A stretch of 64,000 nt of DNA from Sporosarcina koreensis (GCF_000826145.2 NZ_LN651337.1:623774-687773); one strand, 5' to 3'; numbered from the stretch's first letter, positions 36,255 through 47,052 are shown. The notes: generated by a model not told the origin, from the sequence alone. Numbers and translations: made by a program.

Positions 36255-37949
36255 TCATAATTCGGATTTCCTTGCTTCCGCCAGCTGGAGCAGCTCGTCT
36301 GCATGCCGCAGTGTGAGCGGTGTCACTTCAGCTCCGGACAGCATCCGCGACAGTTCCCGTGTCCGTTCATCCTCCATCACATCGCGGATCGATGTCCGTG
36401 TCCGTTCGTCCGTCACCTCTTTTTGAATGAGGTAATGGTGATCCGCCATGGCGGCGACTTGCGGCAGATGGGAAATACATAAAACTTGGGAATTCCTGGC
36501 GACGGCAGCGATTTTTTCAGCAATCGCCTGTGCCACCCGGCCGCTCACCCCTGTGTCGACTTCATCGAAAATGATCGACGTGATCCCCTGGTGTTTCGAG
36601 AATATGGTCTTCAGCCCGAGCATGACACGCGACAGTTCACCGCCGGAGGCGACTTTCACGAGCGGCTTCATCGGTTCCCCGACATTTGTTGAAATATAGA
36701 AAGCGACGTCGTCAAATCCATTATAATCGAACGTCCCTGCCTCTTTCCGATCGATCCTCACCTGGAATACCGCCTTTTCCATGTGCAGCTGCCTCAGCTG
36801 CTCCATAATGGCTTCTTCCAGCATTTTGGCGGACTGATTCCGGATCTCGGACAGTTCGCCGGCTTCGATTTCCAGGTCAGCCCGGAGATGCTTGAGCTTT
36901 TCCTGTTCTTTTTCGATTCGGCCGTCCCGGTTCACCAGTTCGTCCAGCTTGTCCGCGATCTTGTCGCGGTACAGCAGGATATCTTCGATGGAGGAACCAT
37001 ATTTCCTCTTCAGCGATGTAATCAGTGCCAGCCGGTCTTCCACAGTTTCGAGGCGGTTCGGCTCGTACTCCATCTCGTCAATGATGACTTTGATATCATG
37101 AGCAATGTCCTGCAGAGAGTAGAAACTTTCCCCCGCCGTCTCTGCGAAGCCTGCGAGATCCTTATCGACGGAGGCGGCGTCTTCCAGATCGCTCATTGCA
37201 TTGCCAAGTAGATCGAGTGCATGTGAATCCCCCTGCAGGGCATCATACGCACTAGTCAGGCGATCGAACAGCCGATGGAAATGCTGGAGTTTCAGCCGTT
37301 CGCTCTCCAGTGATTCCTCTTCCCCTGCCTGCAGGGAGGCTTCATCGATTTCCCGCAGCTGGAACGAGTACAGATCGATACGCTGTGCGATCTGCTGTTC
37401 GTTTTCCGAGGCAAGGCTCAGTTTCTTCCGTAATTTCACGTAATCCTCATATAGACCGCTGTAACTTTTCATGGACGATTTGAATGGCTGCCCGGCAAAT
37501 GCATCCAGCAGGTGGATGTGCTGTTTCTGATGCATCAGTTCCTGGTTTTCATGCTGACCGTGGATGTCGATCAGCTGGGAGCCGATTTCACGCAGAATGG
37601 CGATGGTCACAAGCTTGCCGTTCACCCGGCAGGTCGTCTTCCCATTCAGGTTCAGCTCCCTGCGCAGGATGATCGTACCTTCTTCCGCTTCAATTCCGAA
37701 CTCCTGCATCTTCCTGAATACGGGATGGTCCGCATCCGGAATGGAGAACATCGCTTCCAACTCCGCCTTCTTCGTCCCGTGCCGTATGAATTCAACGGAA
37801 CCTCTCCCGCCTGCGACCAGCTGGACTGCATCGATGATGATCGATTTCCCGGCACCTGTTTCGCCCGTCAGTACTGTCAGTCCCTCTTCGAAGGACACAT
37901 CCAGCGCTTCTATGATTGCAAAATTCTTGATCGAAAGTTCACTTAACAA
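36255..37949 (-). CDS. recN: DNA repair protein RecN
   Basis: A 564-aa SMC-like ATPase for double-strand-break repair. Walker A is GETGAGKSIIIDAVQLV near residue 33, with a long coiled coil (about 150-360). The C-terminal ABC signature (KVASGGELSRVMLGLK) and Walker B (SIIFDEVDTGVSG) follow. Translation starts at TTG 37949, 6-7 nt after AAAGGGGGAG; the product then begins (M)LSELSIKNFAII, as RecN proteins do. The site lies just behind the argR stop (37967), so the two are co-transcribed. Confidence 0.94.
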   Translation of the reverse strand: MLSELSIKNFAIIEALDVSFEEGLTVLTGETGAGKSIIIDAVQLVAGGRGSVEFIRHGTKKAELEAMFSIPDADHPVFRKMQEFGIEAEEGTIILRRELNLNGKTTCRVNGKLVTIAILREIGSQLIDIHGQHENQELMHQKQHIHLLDAFAGQPFKSSMKSYSGLYEDYVKLRKKLSLASENEQQIAQRIDLYSFQLREIDEASLQAGEEESLESERLKLQHFHRLFDRLTSAYDALQGDSHALDLLGNAMSDLEDAASVDKDLAGFAETAGESFYSLQDIAHDIKVIIDEMEYEPNRLETVEDRLALITSLKRKYGSSIEDILLYRDKIADKLDELVNRDGRIEKEQEKLKHLRADLEIEAGELSEIRNQSAKMLEEAIMEQLRQLHMEKAVFQVRIDRKEAGTFDYNGFDDVAFYISTNVGEPMKPLVKVASGGELSRVMLGLKTIFSKHQGITSIIFDEVDTGVSGRVAQAIAEKIAAVARNSQVLCISHLPQVAAMADHHYLIQKEVTDERTRTSIRDVMEDERTRELSRMLSGAEVTPLTLRHADELLQLAEARKSEL

Positions 37950-37966
37950 GGGCTGCTCCCCCTTTC

Positions 37967-38416
37967 TTACAGCATTGCGAGCAGACGGTCCCTGACTATG
38001 CCCGCTGCATGTTCCGTCCGGCAGATGATCATGCACGTGTCATCGCCGCAAATAGTGCCGAGCATCTCCTGCCATTCCAGATGATCAATAAGGGAACCGA
38101 CTGCATGGGCATTGCCCGGCAGTGTTTTCAATATGAGAAAATGACTCGCTCCGTCCATGCTGATGAACGCATCCGTCAGCATTCGATGGAGCTTGTCTTC
38201 AATGTTGAATTGAGGACTGGCCGGCAGACTGTACTTATATCGACCGTTCTGCATTGGCGTCTTGAACAGGTGGAGCTCCTTGATATCCCGGGAAACCGTC
38301 GCCTGGGTGACATCAGCCCCTGAATTCTTGAGCGCTTCCACCAGCTGGTCCTGCGTTTCAATCTCCTGTTCCAGTATGATTTCACGGATCCTGAGATGCC
38401 GCTGCCCTTTGTTCAT
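37967..38416 (-). CDS. argR: Arginine repressor (AhrC/ArgR)
   Basis: A 149-aa regulator. The N-terminal winged helix ends in [16 protein letters not shown], the DNA-recognition element; the C-terminal hexamerisation and arginine-binding domain contains [15 protein letters not shown] and [14 protein letters not shown], with the two Asp that bind arginine. It represses arginine synthesis and activates catabolism. It sits in the conserved tlyA-argR-recN order. A strong hairpin precedes it. Confidence 0.95.
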   Translation of the reverse strand: MNKGQRHLRIREIILEQEIETQDQLVEALKNSGADVTQATVSRDIKELHLFKTPMQNGRYKYSLPASPQFNIEDKLHRMLTDAFISMDGASHFLILKTLPGNAHAVGSLIDHLEWQEMLGTICGDDTCMIICRTEHAAGIVRDRLLAML

Positions 38417-38450
38417 ATACTTCCCTCCAGTACCGGCTGCTTCATAGGGC

Positions 38451-38515
38451 GGAAAGCGAAAGCTGCATCCCCAGCCCAGCCGCCAGCTGTTCTGCAGATG
38501 CTGCTTCCGCTTTCC
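38451..38515 (-). promoter_or_regulatory. Large hairpin between tlyA and argR
   Basis: Arms 38451-38469 and 38497-38515 match at 17 of 19 positions as inverted repeats, around a 27-nt GC-rich loop. No T-run follows on either strand, so it is not a simple terminator. It may be an mRNA processing or stability element or a control site ahead of argR. A 30-codon frame (38442-38534) spans it but has no ribosome binding site. Confidence 0.45.
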
Positions 38516-38537
38516 TGAAACGCCGCTCCTTCATACA

Positions 38538-39362
38538 TTAACTGCTCAAGGCTGAATGCGCCTCCATTGACAGCCGTTTAAAATCTTCTTCCTCGTATCC
38601 GGTGGCGGGGTCTTCTTCTGAAACAAGGTGGTAGAGAAACTCGATATTCCCTTCACCGCCCGTCACCGGCGAATATGTCATGTTCCGCAGACCGAACCCA
38701 TTTTCCGCCGCAAATGCCGCCACATCTTTCAGCACCTGTACATGGACACCGGAATCACGGACAATGCCCTTCTTCCCGACATTTTCCCTGCCTGCTTCAA
38801 ACTGCGGTTTCACAAGCGCGATCACCTCACCGCCTGGAACGAGGATTTTCTTAAGAGGGGGAAGGATCAGCGCCAGTGATATGAATGAGACATCGATCGT
38901 CGCGAATCCCGGTAATCCCTGCGTGAACATATCGGGTGTGGCATAGCGGAAATTGCACTGTTCCATCACTGTCACCCGTTCGTCGGACCGGATTTTCCAG
39001 GCCAGCTGGTTTGTGCCTACATCCAGAGCATAACAGTGCACGGCACCGTTCTGTAGCGCACAATCCGTAAAGCCGCCGGTCGATGAACCGATATCCAGCA
39101 TGATCTGTCCGGAAGGGGACGTATCGAACTCATTCAGAGCCTTTTCAAGTTTCAATCCGCCTCTGCTGACATATTTCAGCGTATTCCCCTTCACTTGCAG
39201 CGGAGAGGAGGACTTGATCTTTTCCCCAGGTTTGTCCATCCTTGTTTCATTCGAGAACACCAGGCCTGCCATGATGGCACGTTTCGCCTGTTCTCTCGTT
39301 TCGGCGAGACCGCGCTGGACGAGGAGTATGTCCACCCGTTCTTTCGGATCGGTGTTGGTCAT
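38538..39362 (-). CDS. tlyA: TlyA-family rRNA 2'-O-methyltransferase / hemolysin-like (YqxC)
   Basis: A 274-aa protein with an N-terminal S4 RNA-binding domain (about 8-65, [28 protein letters not shown]) and an FtsJ-like SAM domain. Motif I reads [20 protein letters not shown] and [11 protein letters not shown] is a later motif. In Mycobacterium the homologue makes 2'-O-methylcytidine in rRNA; the Bacillus member is less studied. It overlaps the dxs stop by 4 nt, coupling the two genes. Confidence 0.92.
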   Translation of the reverse strand: MTNTDPKERVDILLVQRGLAETREQAKRAIMAGLVFSNETRMDKPGEKIKSSSPLQVKGNTLKYVSRGGLKLEKALNEFDTSPSGQIMLDIGSSTGGFTDCALQNGAVHCYALDVGTNQLAWKIRSDERVTVMEQCNFRYATPDMFTQGLPGFATIDVSFISLALILPPLKKILVPGGEVIALVKPQFEAGRENVGKKGIVRDSGVHVQVLKDVAAFAAENGFGLRNMTYSPVTGGEGNIEFLYHLVSEEDPATGYEEEDFKRLSMEAHSALSS

Positions 39363-41257
39363 CGCAGCTCCTTTTTGCGGTCGGCTGCGGCAATCGCATC
39401 TGCTGTCATATCCGCAAGCACTGCCGGTGTCATGCCGATTTCAGCGAGCAATGCATCGACGTCGCCGTGTTCAATGAATTGGTCGGGGATTCCCATCCTG
39501 TAAATCGGCGCAGACACTCCGCTGTCGTCAGCATATTCCAGGACAGCACTGCCGAATCCTCCTGCCAGGATCGCCTCTTCCACTGTGATGATCGGTTTCC
39601 CGGCGGCGAACAGCTCATCGAGCATCGCTGTATCGAGCGGCTTGATGAAGCGCGCATTGACGACGGCTGCATCGATTCCCCGTTCAGCGAGTATTTCACG
39701 CGCTTCGAACGCCATGGGAATTGTCGTGCCGAATGTCAGGATCGAGGCATCCGCACCTTCTGCGAGTATTTCCCACGAACCGATCGGCAGCACCTGCAGC
39801 TCCTCATCCATCGGGATGCCGAAGCCGTTGCCTCTCGGATATCTCATTGCAATCGGTCCGTCATCATAGGCAATTGCGGTATTGACCATGTGCTGGCCTT
39901 CGTTTTCATCTTTCGGCATCATGATCACCATATTCGGCACATGACGGAGGAATGCAATATCGAATACACCCTGATGGGTCTCCCCATCCGCTCCGACCAG
40001 TCCGGCACGGTCAATGCCGATGAATACATTCAGGTTCTGACGTGCGATATCATGGACGACCTGGTCATAGGCGCGCTGCAGGAAGGTGGAATAGATGGAC
40101 AGGAACGGTTTCATACCTTGTGTCGCCATTCCGGCAGCCATCGTTGCTGCGTGCTGCTCTGCGATACCTACGTCATAGAAGCGATCCGGGAATTCAGCCG
40201 CGAACCCTTCCAGCTTCGAACCGACCGGCATGGCCGGTGTAATCGTCGCCACCCGTTTATCGGTACGGGCAATCCGGGCGACCGTAGCTGCCACAAGTCC
40301 GCTCCATGAAGGACCTTTCGCAGGGGATTTCACGAAGTCCCCTGTCTCGATCTTGTAAGGGCCCGTCCCATGCCAAGTGCCGATCTTATCGTTTTCCGCC
40401 GGATGGTAGCCTTTACCTTTTTTCGTAATGACGTGCAGCAGTACCGGGCCTTCCACTTTTTTGGCATAGAGGAGGTTCCGCTCCAGCTCATTGAAGTCGT
40501 GACCGTCGATTGGCCCGAGATACGTAAAACCGAGCTCTTCGAAGAACATACCCGAGACGACGAGATACTTCAGGCTGTCTTTCAGCCGTTCCACGATGGA
40601 AGCCATCTTGCCGCCGACAGCCGGTATTTTTTTGATCAGGTCCTCAATATCGTCCTTGACGCTGTTGTACTTCCCGGCAGTTCTCAGTTTTCCGAGAATG
40701 GAGTGCAATGCGCCGACGTTCGGTGCGATGGACATCTCATTATCGTTGAGGATGACGATCATATCCGTCTTTTCGTGTCCGATATGGTTGAGCGCTTCAA
40801 GCGCCATCCCGCCGGTCAGTGCACCGTCACCGATAATAGGGATCACATGATTATGCCCGCCCTTGATATCCCGTGCTGCAGCCATGCCCATCGCAGCGGA
40901 CAGGGAGGTCGAACTGTGTCCTGTCTCCCAGACGTCATGCTCGCTTTCCGCCCGTTTCGGGAACCCGCTCAATCCTTTGTATTTCCGGAGCGTGTCAAAC
41001 TCGTCTGCACGGCCGGTCAGGATTTTGTGGACGTACGCTTGATGTCCGACATCCCAGATGAACTTGTCGTCAGGACTGTCGAAGAACTTGTGCAGGGCGA
41101 TCGTCAATTCGACAACACCAAGGTTCGGTCCAATATGGCCGCCCGTGACGGAGCATTTATTGATGAGAAACTTCCGGATGTCCGCTGCCAGTTCCTTCAT
41201 CTCTTCCGTATTCAAACTTTTAATATCCGATGGACTGCTGATCTTTGTAAGATCCAT
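39359..41257 (-). CDS. dxs: 1-deoxy-D-xylulose-5-phosphate synthase
   Basis: A 632-aa ThDP enzyme, first step of the MEP isoprenoid pathway (pyruvate plus glyceraldehyde-3-phosphate). ThDP motif [18 protein letters not shown] to LNDNEMS; catalytic His in [18 protein letters not shown]; the transketolase Glu and region in [34 protein letters not shown] follows. ATG 41257 (MDLTKISSP) is preferred over a GTG three codons upstream because AAGGTG spacing is better. Followed by tlyA with a 4-nt overlap and preceded by ispA, a pathway neighbour. Confidence 0.95.
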   Translation of the reverse strand: MDLTKISSPSDIKSLNTEEMKELAADIRKFLINKCSVTGGHIGPNLGVVELTIALHKFFDSPDDKFIWDVGHQAYVHKILTGRADEFDTLRKYKGLSGFPKRAESEHDVWETGHSSTSLSAAMGMAAARDIKGGHNHVIPIIGDGALTGGMALEALNHIGHEKTDMIVILNDNEMSIAPNVGALHSILGKLRTAGKYNSVKDDIEDLIKKIPAVGGKMASIVERLKDSLKYLVVSGMFFEELGFTYLGPIDGHDFNELERNLLYAKKVEGPVLLHVITKKGKGYHPAENDKIGTWHGTGPYKIETGDFVKSPAKGPSWSGLVAATVARIARTDKRVATITPAMPVGSKLEGFAAEFPDRFYDVGIAEQHAATMAAGMATQGMKPFLSIYSTFLQRAYDQVVHDIARQNLNVFIGIDRAGLVGADGETHQGVFDIAFLRHVPNMVIMMPKDENEGQHMVNTAIAYDDGPIAMRYPRGNGFGIPMDEELQVLPIGSWEILAEGADASILTFGTTIPMAFEAREILAERGIDAAVVNARFIKPLDTAMLDELFAAGKPIITVEEAILAGGFGSAVLEYADDSGVSAPIYRMGIPDQFIEHGDVDALLAEIGMTPAVLADMTADAIAAADRKKELR

Positions 41258-41354
41258 CTCTATCACACACCTTCATAAGTTAATCCCGCTGTCTTCGGCT
41301 AATTGTTCTTAGTATATCAACAACCGAGGGGACAGTACCATTTTGACGCCTTTC

Positions 41355-42242
41355 CTATGCCTGACGATCGATGATGTAATCAGCAATCCGGGCGGCGAGT
41401 GAATTGCTGCCGAGGCCGATTGCCTGCAGAGCATCGACCGCACGGCTGTGATGAAGCTTCAATTTCTCTTCGGCGCCTTCGAGGCCGAGAAGCGCCGGGT
41501 ATGTGCTCTTCTCGCTCTCCATGTCTTTGTTTGCTGTTTTCCCGAGCTGTTCAGTGGATGCCGTCATATCCAGGATATCGTCTTTGATCTGGAAGGCGAG
41601 GCCGATATTGGATGAGAATACGCGCAGGTGTTCCAATGTCTCAGAAGAGGCCTGGGCGAGGAGTCCTCCGCACTCGACACAGCAGGACAAAAGCGCACCG
41701 GTCTTACGTGCATGGATGGTTTCAAGCTCCTCAAGCGACAGTTGCCTGCGCTCGCCTTCCATATCAAGGATCTGACCTCCGACCATTCCTTCGGCACCGG
41801 ATGCTTTGGCCAGCGACTTGAGAAGGGCGACCACCGTCTCAATAGGTGTATGACGCAGCGAGGCGATCTCCTCAAAAGCAAGCGTTTGCAAAGCATCGCC
41901 GGCTAGGACAGCTGCGGCCTCCCCGAATACGATATGGTTCGTCGGATTGCCCCGTCGGAAATCATCATCATCCATGGAGGGCAGATCGTCATGAATCAGG
42001 GAATACGTATGGATCAATTCAATCGCTCCGGCAGTACGGACGGCGTCTTCAGACGTTTTTCCCAGATCTTCCAGAATTGCAAACAGAAGCAGCGGGCGGA
42101 TACGCTTACCGCCTGCTTCGACCGAATAGGCCATCGCTTTGCGTAAAGTCTCCGGAATTTCCTTTCTTTCGAACAATTGCTCAAAATGGCTATGTAAAAG
42201 AGGAAGTTTTTCTTCCATGAACTGTTTCAGCTGTTCATTCAC
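41355..42242 (-). CDS. ispA: Farnesyl diphosphate synthase
   Basis: A 295-aa short-chain prenyltransferase. The first Asp-rich motif is HDDLPSMDDDDFRRG and the second QIKDDILDMTAS; KRIRPLLLF supplies substrate-binding residues near the N-terminus. It condenses IPP and DMAPP to FPP for undecaprenyl, quinone and haem-A pathways. GTG 42242 is the start, 8 nt after GGAGAG, overlapping the xseB end by 8 nt. The order xseA-xseB-ispA-dxs is standard for Bacillales. Confidence 0.94.
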   Translation of the reverse strand: MNEQLKQFMEEKLPLLHSHFEQLFERKEIPETLRKAMAYSVEAGGKRIRPLLLFAILEDLGKTSEDAVRTAGAIELIHTYSLIHDDLPSMDDDDFRRGNPTNHIVFGEAAAVLAGDALQTLAFEEIASLRHTPIETVVALLKSLAKASGAEGMVGGQILDMEGERRQLSLEELETIHARKTGALLSCCVECGGLLAQASSETLEHLRVFSSNIGLAFQIKDDILDMTASTEQLGKTANKDMESEKSTYPALLGLEGAEEKLKLHHSRAVDALQAIGLGSNSLAARIADYIIDRQA

Positions 42243-42477
42243 TTGCGTTCTCTCCTTCCGAAGGGTCGAACGGTGTGGCAGTGCCGTCCTTATCGACAAT
42301 GGAAATGAGCTGTTTTTCCGCACTCTGCAGTTTCTGCTGGCAGAATGATGAAAGCTCCATCCCCCTCTTGTACAACGTGATGGAATCTTCCAGTGGCACG
42401 TCGCCTGTTTCGAGCTGCTGGACGATCTTTTCCAGCTGCAGCATCGCATCTTCGAATTTCATGGATTCGTTTTCCAT
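42235..42477 (-). CDS. xseB: Exodeoxyribonuclease VII small subunit
   Basis: An 80-aa all-helical protein with the XseB signature KFEDAMLQLEKIVQQLETGDVPLEDSI broken by short helices, and YKRGMEL. It binds XseA to form exonuclease VII, which degrades single-stranded DNA in both directions. It starts immediately after the xseA stop (42478) and overlaps ispA by 8 nt. Confidence 0.94.
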   Translation of the reverse strand: MENESMKFEDAMLQLEKIVQQLETGDVPLEDSITLYKRGMELSSFCQQKLQSAEKQLISIVDKDGTATPFDPSEGENASE

Positions 42478-43830
42478 TCAAGATTCCTCCTCAGTCAGTG
42501 TCACCGATATGATTTCCGCCTTGGCCTGTCCGTCCTGCAGCCTGACATCCACGATATCGCCGGTTTTCATGCCTGTTGCGCTTTTCACAAGGTCCTGCCC
42601 ATTGTAGATGATCGTAAAGCCGCGTTCCATCACATGGAGCGGATTCAGCGCCTGCAGCATCCGGATGCCGGTCATGAACCGCTCCTGCCGGACTGCAGTC
42701 GAATGGGTGACGGCCCGGGTGAGCCTGCCTTCAGAGGCAAGCAGTTCTTTCAAACCATGTTGCACACGGACGAGCGGATTGACATATTTCAGGCGGGATA
42801 CCGTCCTCCCGAGCTCCTGGTCTTTCCGCGACAGCAGGTCGTTCCGGCTGCGGGTCAGTCTTTCCTCCAGCAGCGCCTGTTTCTCGATGAACGGACGGTA
42901 CAGGCGATCCGGATAGGCAAACGGATAGGAATCTTTCAGGCGGGTCAGCCTTTTCTGTTCAGTCTGCAGCCGGGAAGCGAGGAACCTGTAGATCACACGC
43001 TTCCTATCCAAAATGCGGCCTGCCAGTTCATCCTGCGCAGGAACCGCCATTTCGGCAGCCGCTGTCGGGGTCGGGGCACGCCGGTCCGCCACGAAATCCG
43101 CAATCGTCGTATCTGTTTCGTGCCCGACAGCACTGATCGTCGGGATTCTGCAGGAAAAGAGCGCACGTGCGACCGCTTCGTCGTTGAATGCCCATAAGTC
43201 CTCGATCGATCCGCCGCCCCGGCCGACGATCAGGACATCGAGATCCGTCCGCTGTCCTGCCTGGCCGATCGCCTCCACAATGGAGGGCACTGCCTGCTTT
43301 CCCTGCACAGCGGCCGGGAACAGGACGATTTCAGCCATCGGGAACCGCCGTCCGATGGTCGAACAGATATCACGGAATGCAGCACCGGACTTCGCGGTGA
43401 TGACACCGACTTTCCGGGGGATCCAGGGAAGCGGCTGTTTCCAGCGCGGGTCGAACAGGCCTTCTTTCCCGAGCTGCTCCTTGAGCTGTTCAAAAGCGAG
43501 GAACAGAGCACCGACGCCGTCCGGTTCCATCGACTGGGCATACAGCTGATACTGACCGCTGCTTTCGTATACATTGATATCCCCGATAATAAGGACTTTC
43601 ATGCCGCTCTCCGGCCGGAACTTCAAGTTGGCTGCATTGCCGCGGAACATGGCCGACTGGATTCTGCTTTTTTCGTCTTTCAGCGTGAAGTAGATGTGTC
43701 CGCTCGGATGGAGTTTGACATTCGACAGCTCGCCCTTAATATAGACATTCCGAAGGTGCCGGTCCGCATCGAATTTCCTCTTTATATACTTTGTCACCGC
43801 CTGCACGGTCAAATATGGATTGTTCGCCAA
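42478..43830 (-). CDS. xseA: Exodeoxyribonuclease VII large subunit
   Basis: A 450-aa nuclease. An N-terminal OB fold (NVYIKGELSNVKLHPSGHIYFTLKD) precedes the catalytic domain with GGGSIEDLWAFNDEAVARA and SAVGHETDTTIADFVADRRAPTP (catalytic residues), then a coiled-coil C-terminal region and a final beta domain (ERGFTIIYNGQDLVKSA). TTG 43830 is the start, with GGGGAGGGAG at 5-6 nt; the product begins (M)ANNPYLTVQAV, as in relatives. Confidence 0.94.
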   Translation of the reverse strand: MANNPYLTVQAVTKYIKRKFDADRHLRNVYIKGELSNVKLHPSGHIYFTLKDEKSRIQSAMFRGNAANLKFRPESGMKVLIIGDINVYESSGQYQLYAQSMEPDGVGALFLAFEQLKEQLGKEGLFDPRWKQPLPWIPRKVGVITAKSGAAFRDICSTIGRRFPMAEIVLFPAAVQGKQAVPSIVEAIGQAGQRTDLDVLIVGRGGGSIEDLWAFNDEAVARALFSCRIPTISAVGHETDTTIADFVADRRAPTPTAAAEMAVPAQDELAGRILDRKRVIYRFLASRLQTEQKRLTRLKDSYPFAYPDRLYRPFIEKQALLEERLTRSRNDLLSRKDQELGRTVSRLKYVNPLVRVQHGLKELLASEGRLTRAVTHSTAVRQERFMTGIRMLQALNPLHVMERGFTIIYNGQDLVKSATGMKTGDIVDVRLQDGQAKAEIISVTLTEEES

Positions 43831-43906
43831 GCCGACTCCCTCCCCGCGTTTAAAAAGCTGTCTCTTTGGAAGAAACAGCAAAATCGTTCTCTATGTAACG
43901 GCTGAT

Positions 43907-44776
43907 TCAGCCATTTGTGGAAATATAGTTGCTGCATGTTCGCTGCGCACTCTTCAGTGTGTTTTTCAGCAGCATCGTCACTGTCATCGGGCCGACCCCG
44001 CCGGGCACCGGTGTGATGGCGCCGGCTTTTTCTTTGACGCCCTCGAAATCCACATCGCCGCACCGTTTCCCGTTCTCATCCCGGTTCATGCCGACATCGA
44101 TGACGACCGCGCCTTCTTTGATATGGTCGGCATCGATGAATTCCGCGCGGCCGATCGCCGCAATCAGGATATCCGCCTGCCGGGTGAATGATTTGAGGTC
44201 CCAGGTCTTCGAATGGCAATAGGTGACGGTCGCGTCTTCCTGGAGAAGAAGCTGTCCCATCGGCTTGCCGACAATATTGCTGCGCCCGAGGATGACCGCA
44301 TGTTTGCCTGCGATGTCCACACCTGTCTGTTTCAGAAGTTCCATGATGCCTGCCGGCGTGCATGACAGGAAGGAATCCTGGCCGATGATCATCTTGCCGA
44401 CATTTTCAGGATGGAAGCCGTCGACGTCCTTCTTAGGGGAAATCGCCTGGATGACAGCACTTTCGTCTATATGAGGCGGCAGCGGCAGCTGCACAAGGAT
44501 GCCATGTATGGTTGGATCGGCATTGAGCCGGTCCACCGTATTCAGGAGTGCCTGCTGGCTGACGTCGACAGGCAGTTCAATCAGCTCGGATTTCATACCT
44601 GCCTCGATGCTCGATTTCTGTTTGTTCCGTACGTAGGTTCTGGATGCCTGATCGTCTCCGACCAGCACCACTGCAAGGCCCGGCCTGCAGCCGCGCTCGA
44701 TCAGACGTTCCGTATCCGCCTTGATCTCTTTTCTGATCTTTTCACCAATCGCTTTACCGTCAATGATTACACCCAT
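43907..44776 (-). CDS. folD: Bifunctional methylene-THF dehydrogenase / methenyl-THF cyclohydrolase
   Basis: A 289-aa one-carbon enzyme. Catalytic motif [17 protein letters not shown] (Tyr and Lys), substrate region [11 protein letters not shown], and the Rossmann [17 protein letters not shown] with [11 protein letters not shown] near the end. It is functionally linked to the glycine cleavage operon at 55-60 kb, which makes methylene-THF. The ATG at 44776 is the family-like start (MGVIIDGKA); upstream TTG or GTG codons in frame are possible because the ribosome binding site is about 13 nt away. Confidence 0.93.
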   Translation of the reverse strand: MGVIIDGKAIGEKIRKEIKADTERLIERGCRPGLAVVLVGDDQASRTYVRNKQKSSIEAGMKSELIELPVDVSQQALLNTVDRLNADPTIHGILVQLPLPPHIDESAVIQAISPKKDVDGFHPENVGKMIIGQDSFLSCTPAGIMELLKQTGVDIAGKHAVILGRSNIVGKPMGQLLLQEDATVTYCHSKTWDLKSFTRQADILIAAIGRAEFIDADHIKEGAVVIDVGMNRDENGKRCGDVDFEGVKEKAGAITPVPGGVGPMTVTMLLKNTLKSAQRTCSNYISTNG

Positions 44777-44800
44777 CGGACGCAACACTTCCTTCTTCAA

Positions 44801-45172
44801 TTAAAACTTCGACAGGACTCCGTTCACGAACCGTCCTGATTTTTCATCGCCGAACGTCTTGCAGAGCTCGATCGCTTCGTTAACAGCGACTTTGTGCGGC
44901 ACATCATCGTTGTAGAGCAGCTCAAATGCTGCCAGACGGAGCACTGTCCGTTCAATTTTAGGCAGACGCGCGAGTGACCAATTCTCCAATTTTGAAATGA
45001 GGACTTCATCAATTTCTTCCTGATGCTCTTTCGTGCCCTTTACGAGGGTTTCGTAAAACGGGTCAACCGGCCCTTCGATTATATAGCCGATCGCTTCTTC
45101 AGCCGGCAAGTCCATTCCATCCAGCTGGAAAAGTGTCTGGACCGCTTTTTCTCTCGCTTCTCTTCGTTTCAT
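44801..45172 (-). CDS. nusB: Transcription antitermination protein NusB
   Basis: A 123-aa helical protein: MKRREAREKAVQTLFQLD at the N-terminus (boxA RNA-binding arginines) and VAVNEAIELCKTFGDEKSGRFVNGVLSKF at the C-terminus, the conserved family ending. It works with NusE/S10 on rRNA operon antitermination. An extended -10 (TGCTATGAT) about 65 nt upstream, and a terminator after yqhY, suggest a transcript starting here and running nusB-folD-xseA-xseB-ispA-dxs. Confidence 0.94.
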   Translation of the reverse strand: MKRREAREKAVQTLFQLDGMDLPAEEAIGYIIEGPVDPFYETLVKGTKEHQEEIDEVLISKLENWSLARLPKIERTVLRLAAFELLYNDDVPHKVAVNEAIELCKTFGDEKSGRFVNGVLSKF

Positions 45173-45248
45173 ACGTATGGTCTCCTTCGTCGCTGTATCG
45201 ATTAGGCTTTATCATAGCACATCTGCTGCATGAAGATACAGTAAGAAA

Positions 45249-45284
45249 CGGCAAAAGCACCATCCGCGGATGATGCTCTTGCCG
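45249..45284 (-). terminator. Terminator after yqhY
   Basis: A 17-bp stem GGCAAGAGCATCATCC type with loop gc; TTTCTT follows on the minus strand. It separates accB-accC-yqhY from nusB. Confidence 0.75.
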
Positions 45285-45293
45285 AAATATGTG

Positions 45294-45683
45294 TCATTGG
45301 TTTTGTTCTGACCGGATGCCGGTTACATGTATGTTCACTTCTCCCGCTTCGATCGAAGTCATGTGGAATACGGCTTCCCGTATTTTTTTCTGCACGTCTG
45401 CAGCCACTTGGGGGATGAACTGTCCCTCTTCCGCGATGCAATACACGTCGATGATCAGCCGGCCGTCCGCCCAATCCGTCTTGACGCCCTTCCCGTGCAT
45501 GACTTTACCGAATTTCTCAGCAACCCCTGTTGCGAAATTCCCTGAGGTCATTACGATGCCCTCTACTTCGGAAGTGGCAATTCCGATGATGACTTCCAGT
45601 ACTTCAGGTGCAAGTTCAATTTTGCCGAGATTCTCTCCCGCTGAGTTGTTCGCTTTGAAAAAGGCAGTTTGTTTTTCTGACAT
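45294..45683 (-). CDS. yqhY: Asp23/Gls24-family protein YqhY
   Basis: A 129-aa Asp23 (DUF322) protein: LGKIELAPEVLEVIIGIATSE, then GRLIIDVYCIAEEGQFIPQVAADVQKKIREAV. In B. subtilis YqhY is clustered with accB-accC and its loss deregulates acetyl-CoA carboxylase, so it is thought to restrain fatty-acid synthesis. The same gene order here supports that link. No membrane helix. Confidence 0.9.
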   Translation of the reverse strand: MSEKQTAFFKANNSAGENLGKIELAPEVLEVIIGIATSEVEGIVMTSGNFATGVAEKFGKVMHGKGVKTDWADGRLIIDVYCIAEEGQFIPQVAADVQKKIREAVFHMTSIEAGEVNIHVTGIRSEQNQ

Positions 45684-45699
45684 ACGAGCCGCCTCCTTT

Positions 45700-47052
45700 T
45701 CAGTCGGATTTCATAACGTCATATTTTTCCAGGAATTTCGTGTCGAAATCTCCTGACTGGAATACTTCGTGATCCATCAATTTGTAATGGAAAGGTATCG
45801 TCGTCTTCACGCCTTCCACGACAAACTCATCCAATGCCCGCTTCATGCGTGCGACGGCTTCTTCCCGTGTATCCGCATGGACAATCAATTTCGCGACCAT
45901 TGAATCATAGAACGGCGGGATTTTATAACCGGGATAGACCGCTGAATCGACGCGCACACCAAATCCGCCGGGTGCCAGATACATATCGACCAATCCCGGG
46001 GACGGCATGAAGTTCTTCTCAGGGTTTTCCGCATTGATACGGCATTCCATCGCCCAGCCGTTGATTTTGATATCCTTCTGCTTGAACGCCAGTTCCTCGC
46101 CCGCAGCCACTTTCAGCTGCTGTTTGATGAGGTCGATGCCTGTGATCATTTCCGTGACCGGGTGCTCCACTTGGATACGGGTATTCATCTCCATGAAATA
46201 GAACTTCTTGTTGATGTGGTCGAAGATGAATTCAACCGTGCCGGCACCGCGGTACTTCACGGCTTCCGCAGCCTTCACTGCCGCTTCGCCCATCTCTTTG
46301 CGCAGAGCAGGTGTCAATGCCGGGGACGGTGCTTCCTCGACCAGCTTCTGCATCCGCCGCTGGATGGAACAGTCACGTTCGCCAAGATAGACCGTATAGC
46401 CATGCTTGTCCGCGAGAACCTGGATCTCGACGTGGCGGAACACTTCGATGAATTTCTCAAGATAGACACCCGGATTGCCGAACGCGGCAGCCGCTTCTTT
46501 CTGCGTCATCTTGATGCCCTTCTTCAGTTCTTCAGGATCCCGTGCGACCCGGATCCCTTTACCGCCGCCTCCAGCGGTCGCTTTGATGATGACCGGGAAG
46601 CCGATCTCTTCCGCTACGGAAAGCGCTTCCTCTTCATCGGCCACCAGACCGTCCGAACCCGGAACAATCGGAACGCCTGCCTGCCGCATCGTTTCACGGG
46701 CAGCGTCTTTCGCTCCCATCTTCGCAATTGATTCGGATGAAGGACCGATGAATTCGATATTCACCTCTTCACACATTTCTGCAAAACTCGCATTCTCCGC
46801 AAGGAATCCATACCCCGGATGGATGCCGTCGCAGCCGGTCATTTTTGCGACGCTGATAATATTGGAAAAATTTAAGTAGCTGTCTTTTGACAGTTTCGGT
46901 CCGATGCAGAAAGCCTCATCGGCAATTTTGACATGCAGCGCATCACGGTCTGCTTCAGAGTACACAGCTACCGTCTGGATATCCATTTCCTTGCATGCCC
47001 GTATGATGCGGACCGCTATCTCCCCACGATTGGCGATCAGAACTTTTTTCAT
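45700..47052 (-). CDS. accC: Acetyl-CoA carboxylase, biotin carboxylase subunit
   Basis: A 450-aa ATP-grasp enzyme carboxylating biotin on Acc[21 protein letters not shown] opens it; ATP-binding [13 protein letters not shown] and catalytic [14 protein letters not shown] follow, with [21 protein letters not shown]. Located directly after accB. It could also serve the orphan acyl-CoA carboxylase beta chain at 13.4 kb, since that cluster has no biotin carboxylase (inference). Confidence 0.96.
   Translation of the reverse strand: MKKVLIANRGEIAVRIIRACKEMDIQTVAVYSEADRDALHVKIADEAFCIGPKLSKDSYLNFSNIISVAKMTGCDGIHPGYGFLAENASFAEMCEEVNIEFIGPSSESIAKMGAKDAARETMRQAGVPIVPGSDGLVADEEEALSVAEEIGFPVIIKATAGGGGKGIRVARDPEELKKGIKMTQKEAAAAFGNPGVYLEKFIEVFRHVEIQVLADKHGYTVYLGERDCSIQRRMQKLVEEAPSPALTPALRKEMGEAAVKAAEAVKYRGAGTVEFIFDHINKKFYFMEMNTRIQVEHPVTEMITGIDLIKQQLKVAAGEELAFKQKDIKINGWAMECRINAENPEKNFMPSPGLVDMYLAPGGFGVRVDSAVYPGYKIPPFYDSMVAKLIVHADTREEAVARMKRALDEFVVEGVKTTIPFHYKLMDHEVFQSGDFDTKFLEKYDVMKSD

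Noticed and set aside
38442..38534. 30-codon frame (starts [10 protein letters not shown]) just after tlyA
   Set aside because: No ribosome binding site, and it coincides with the long hairpin, which explains its repeated composition. Kept only as a remark on the hairpin.
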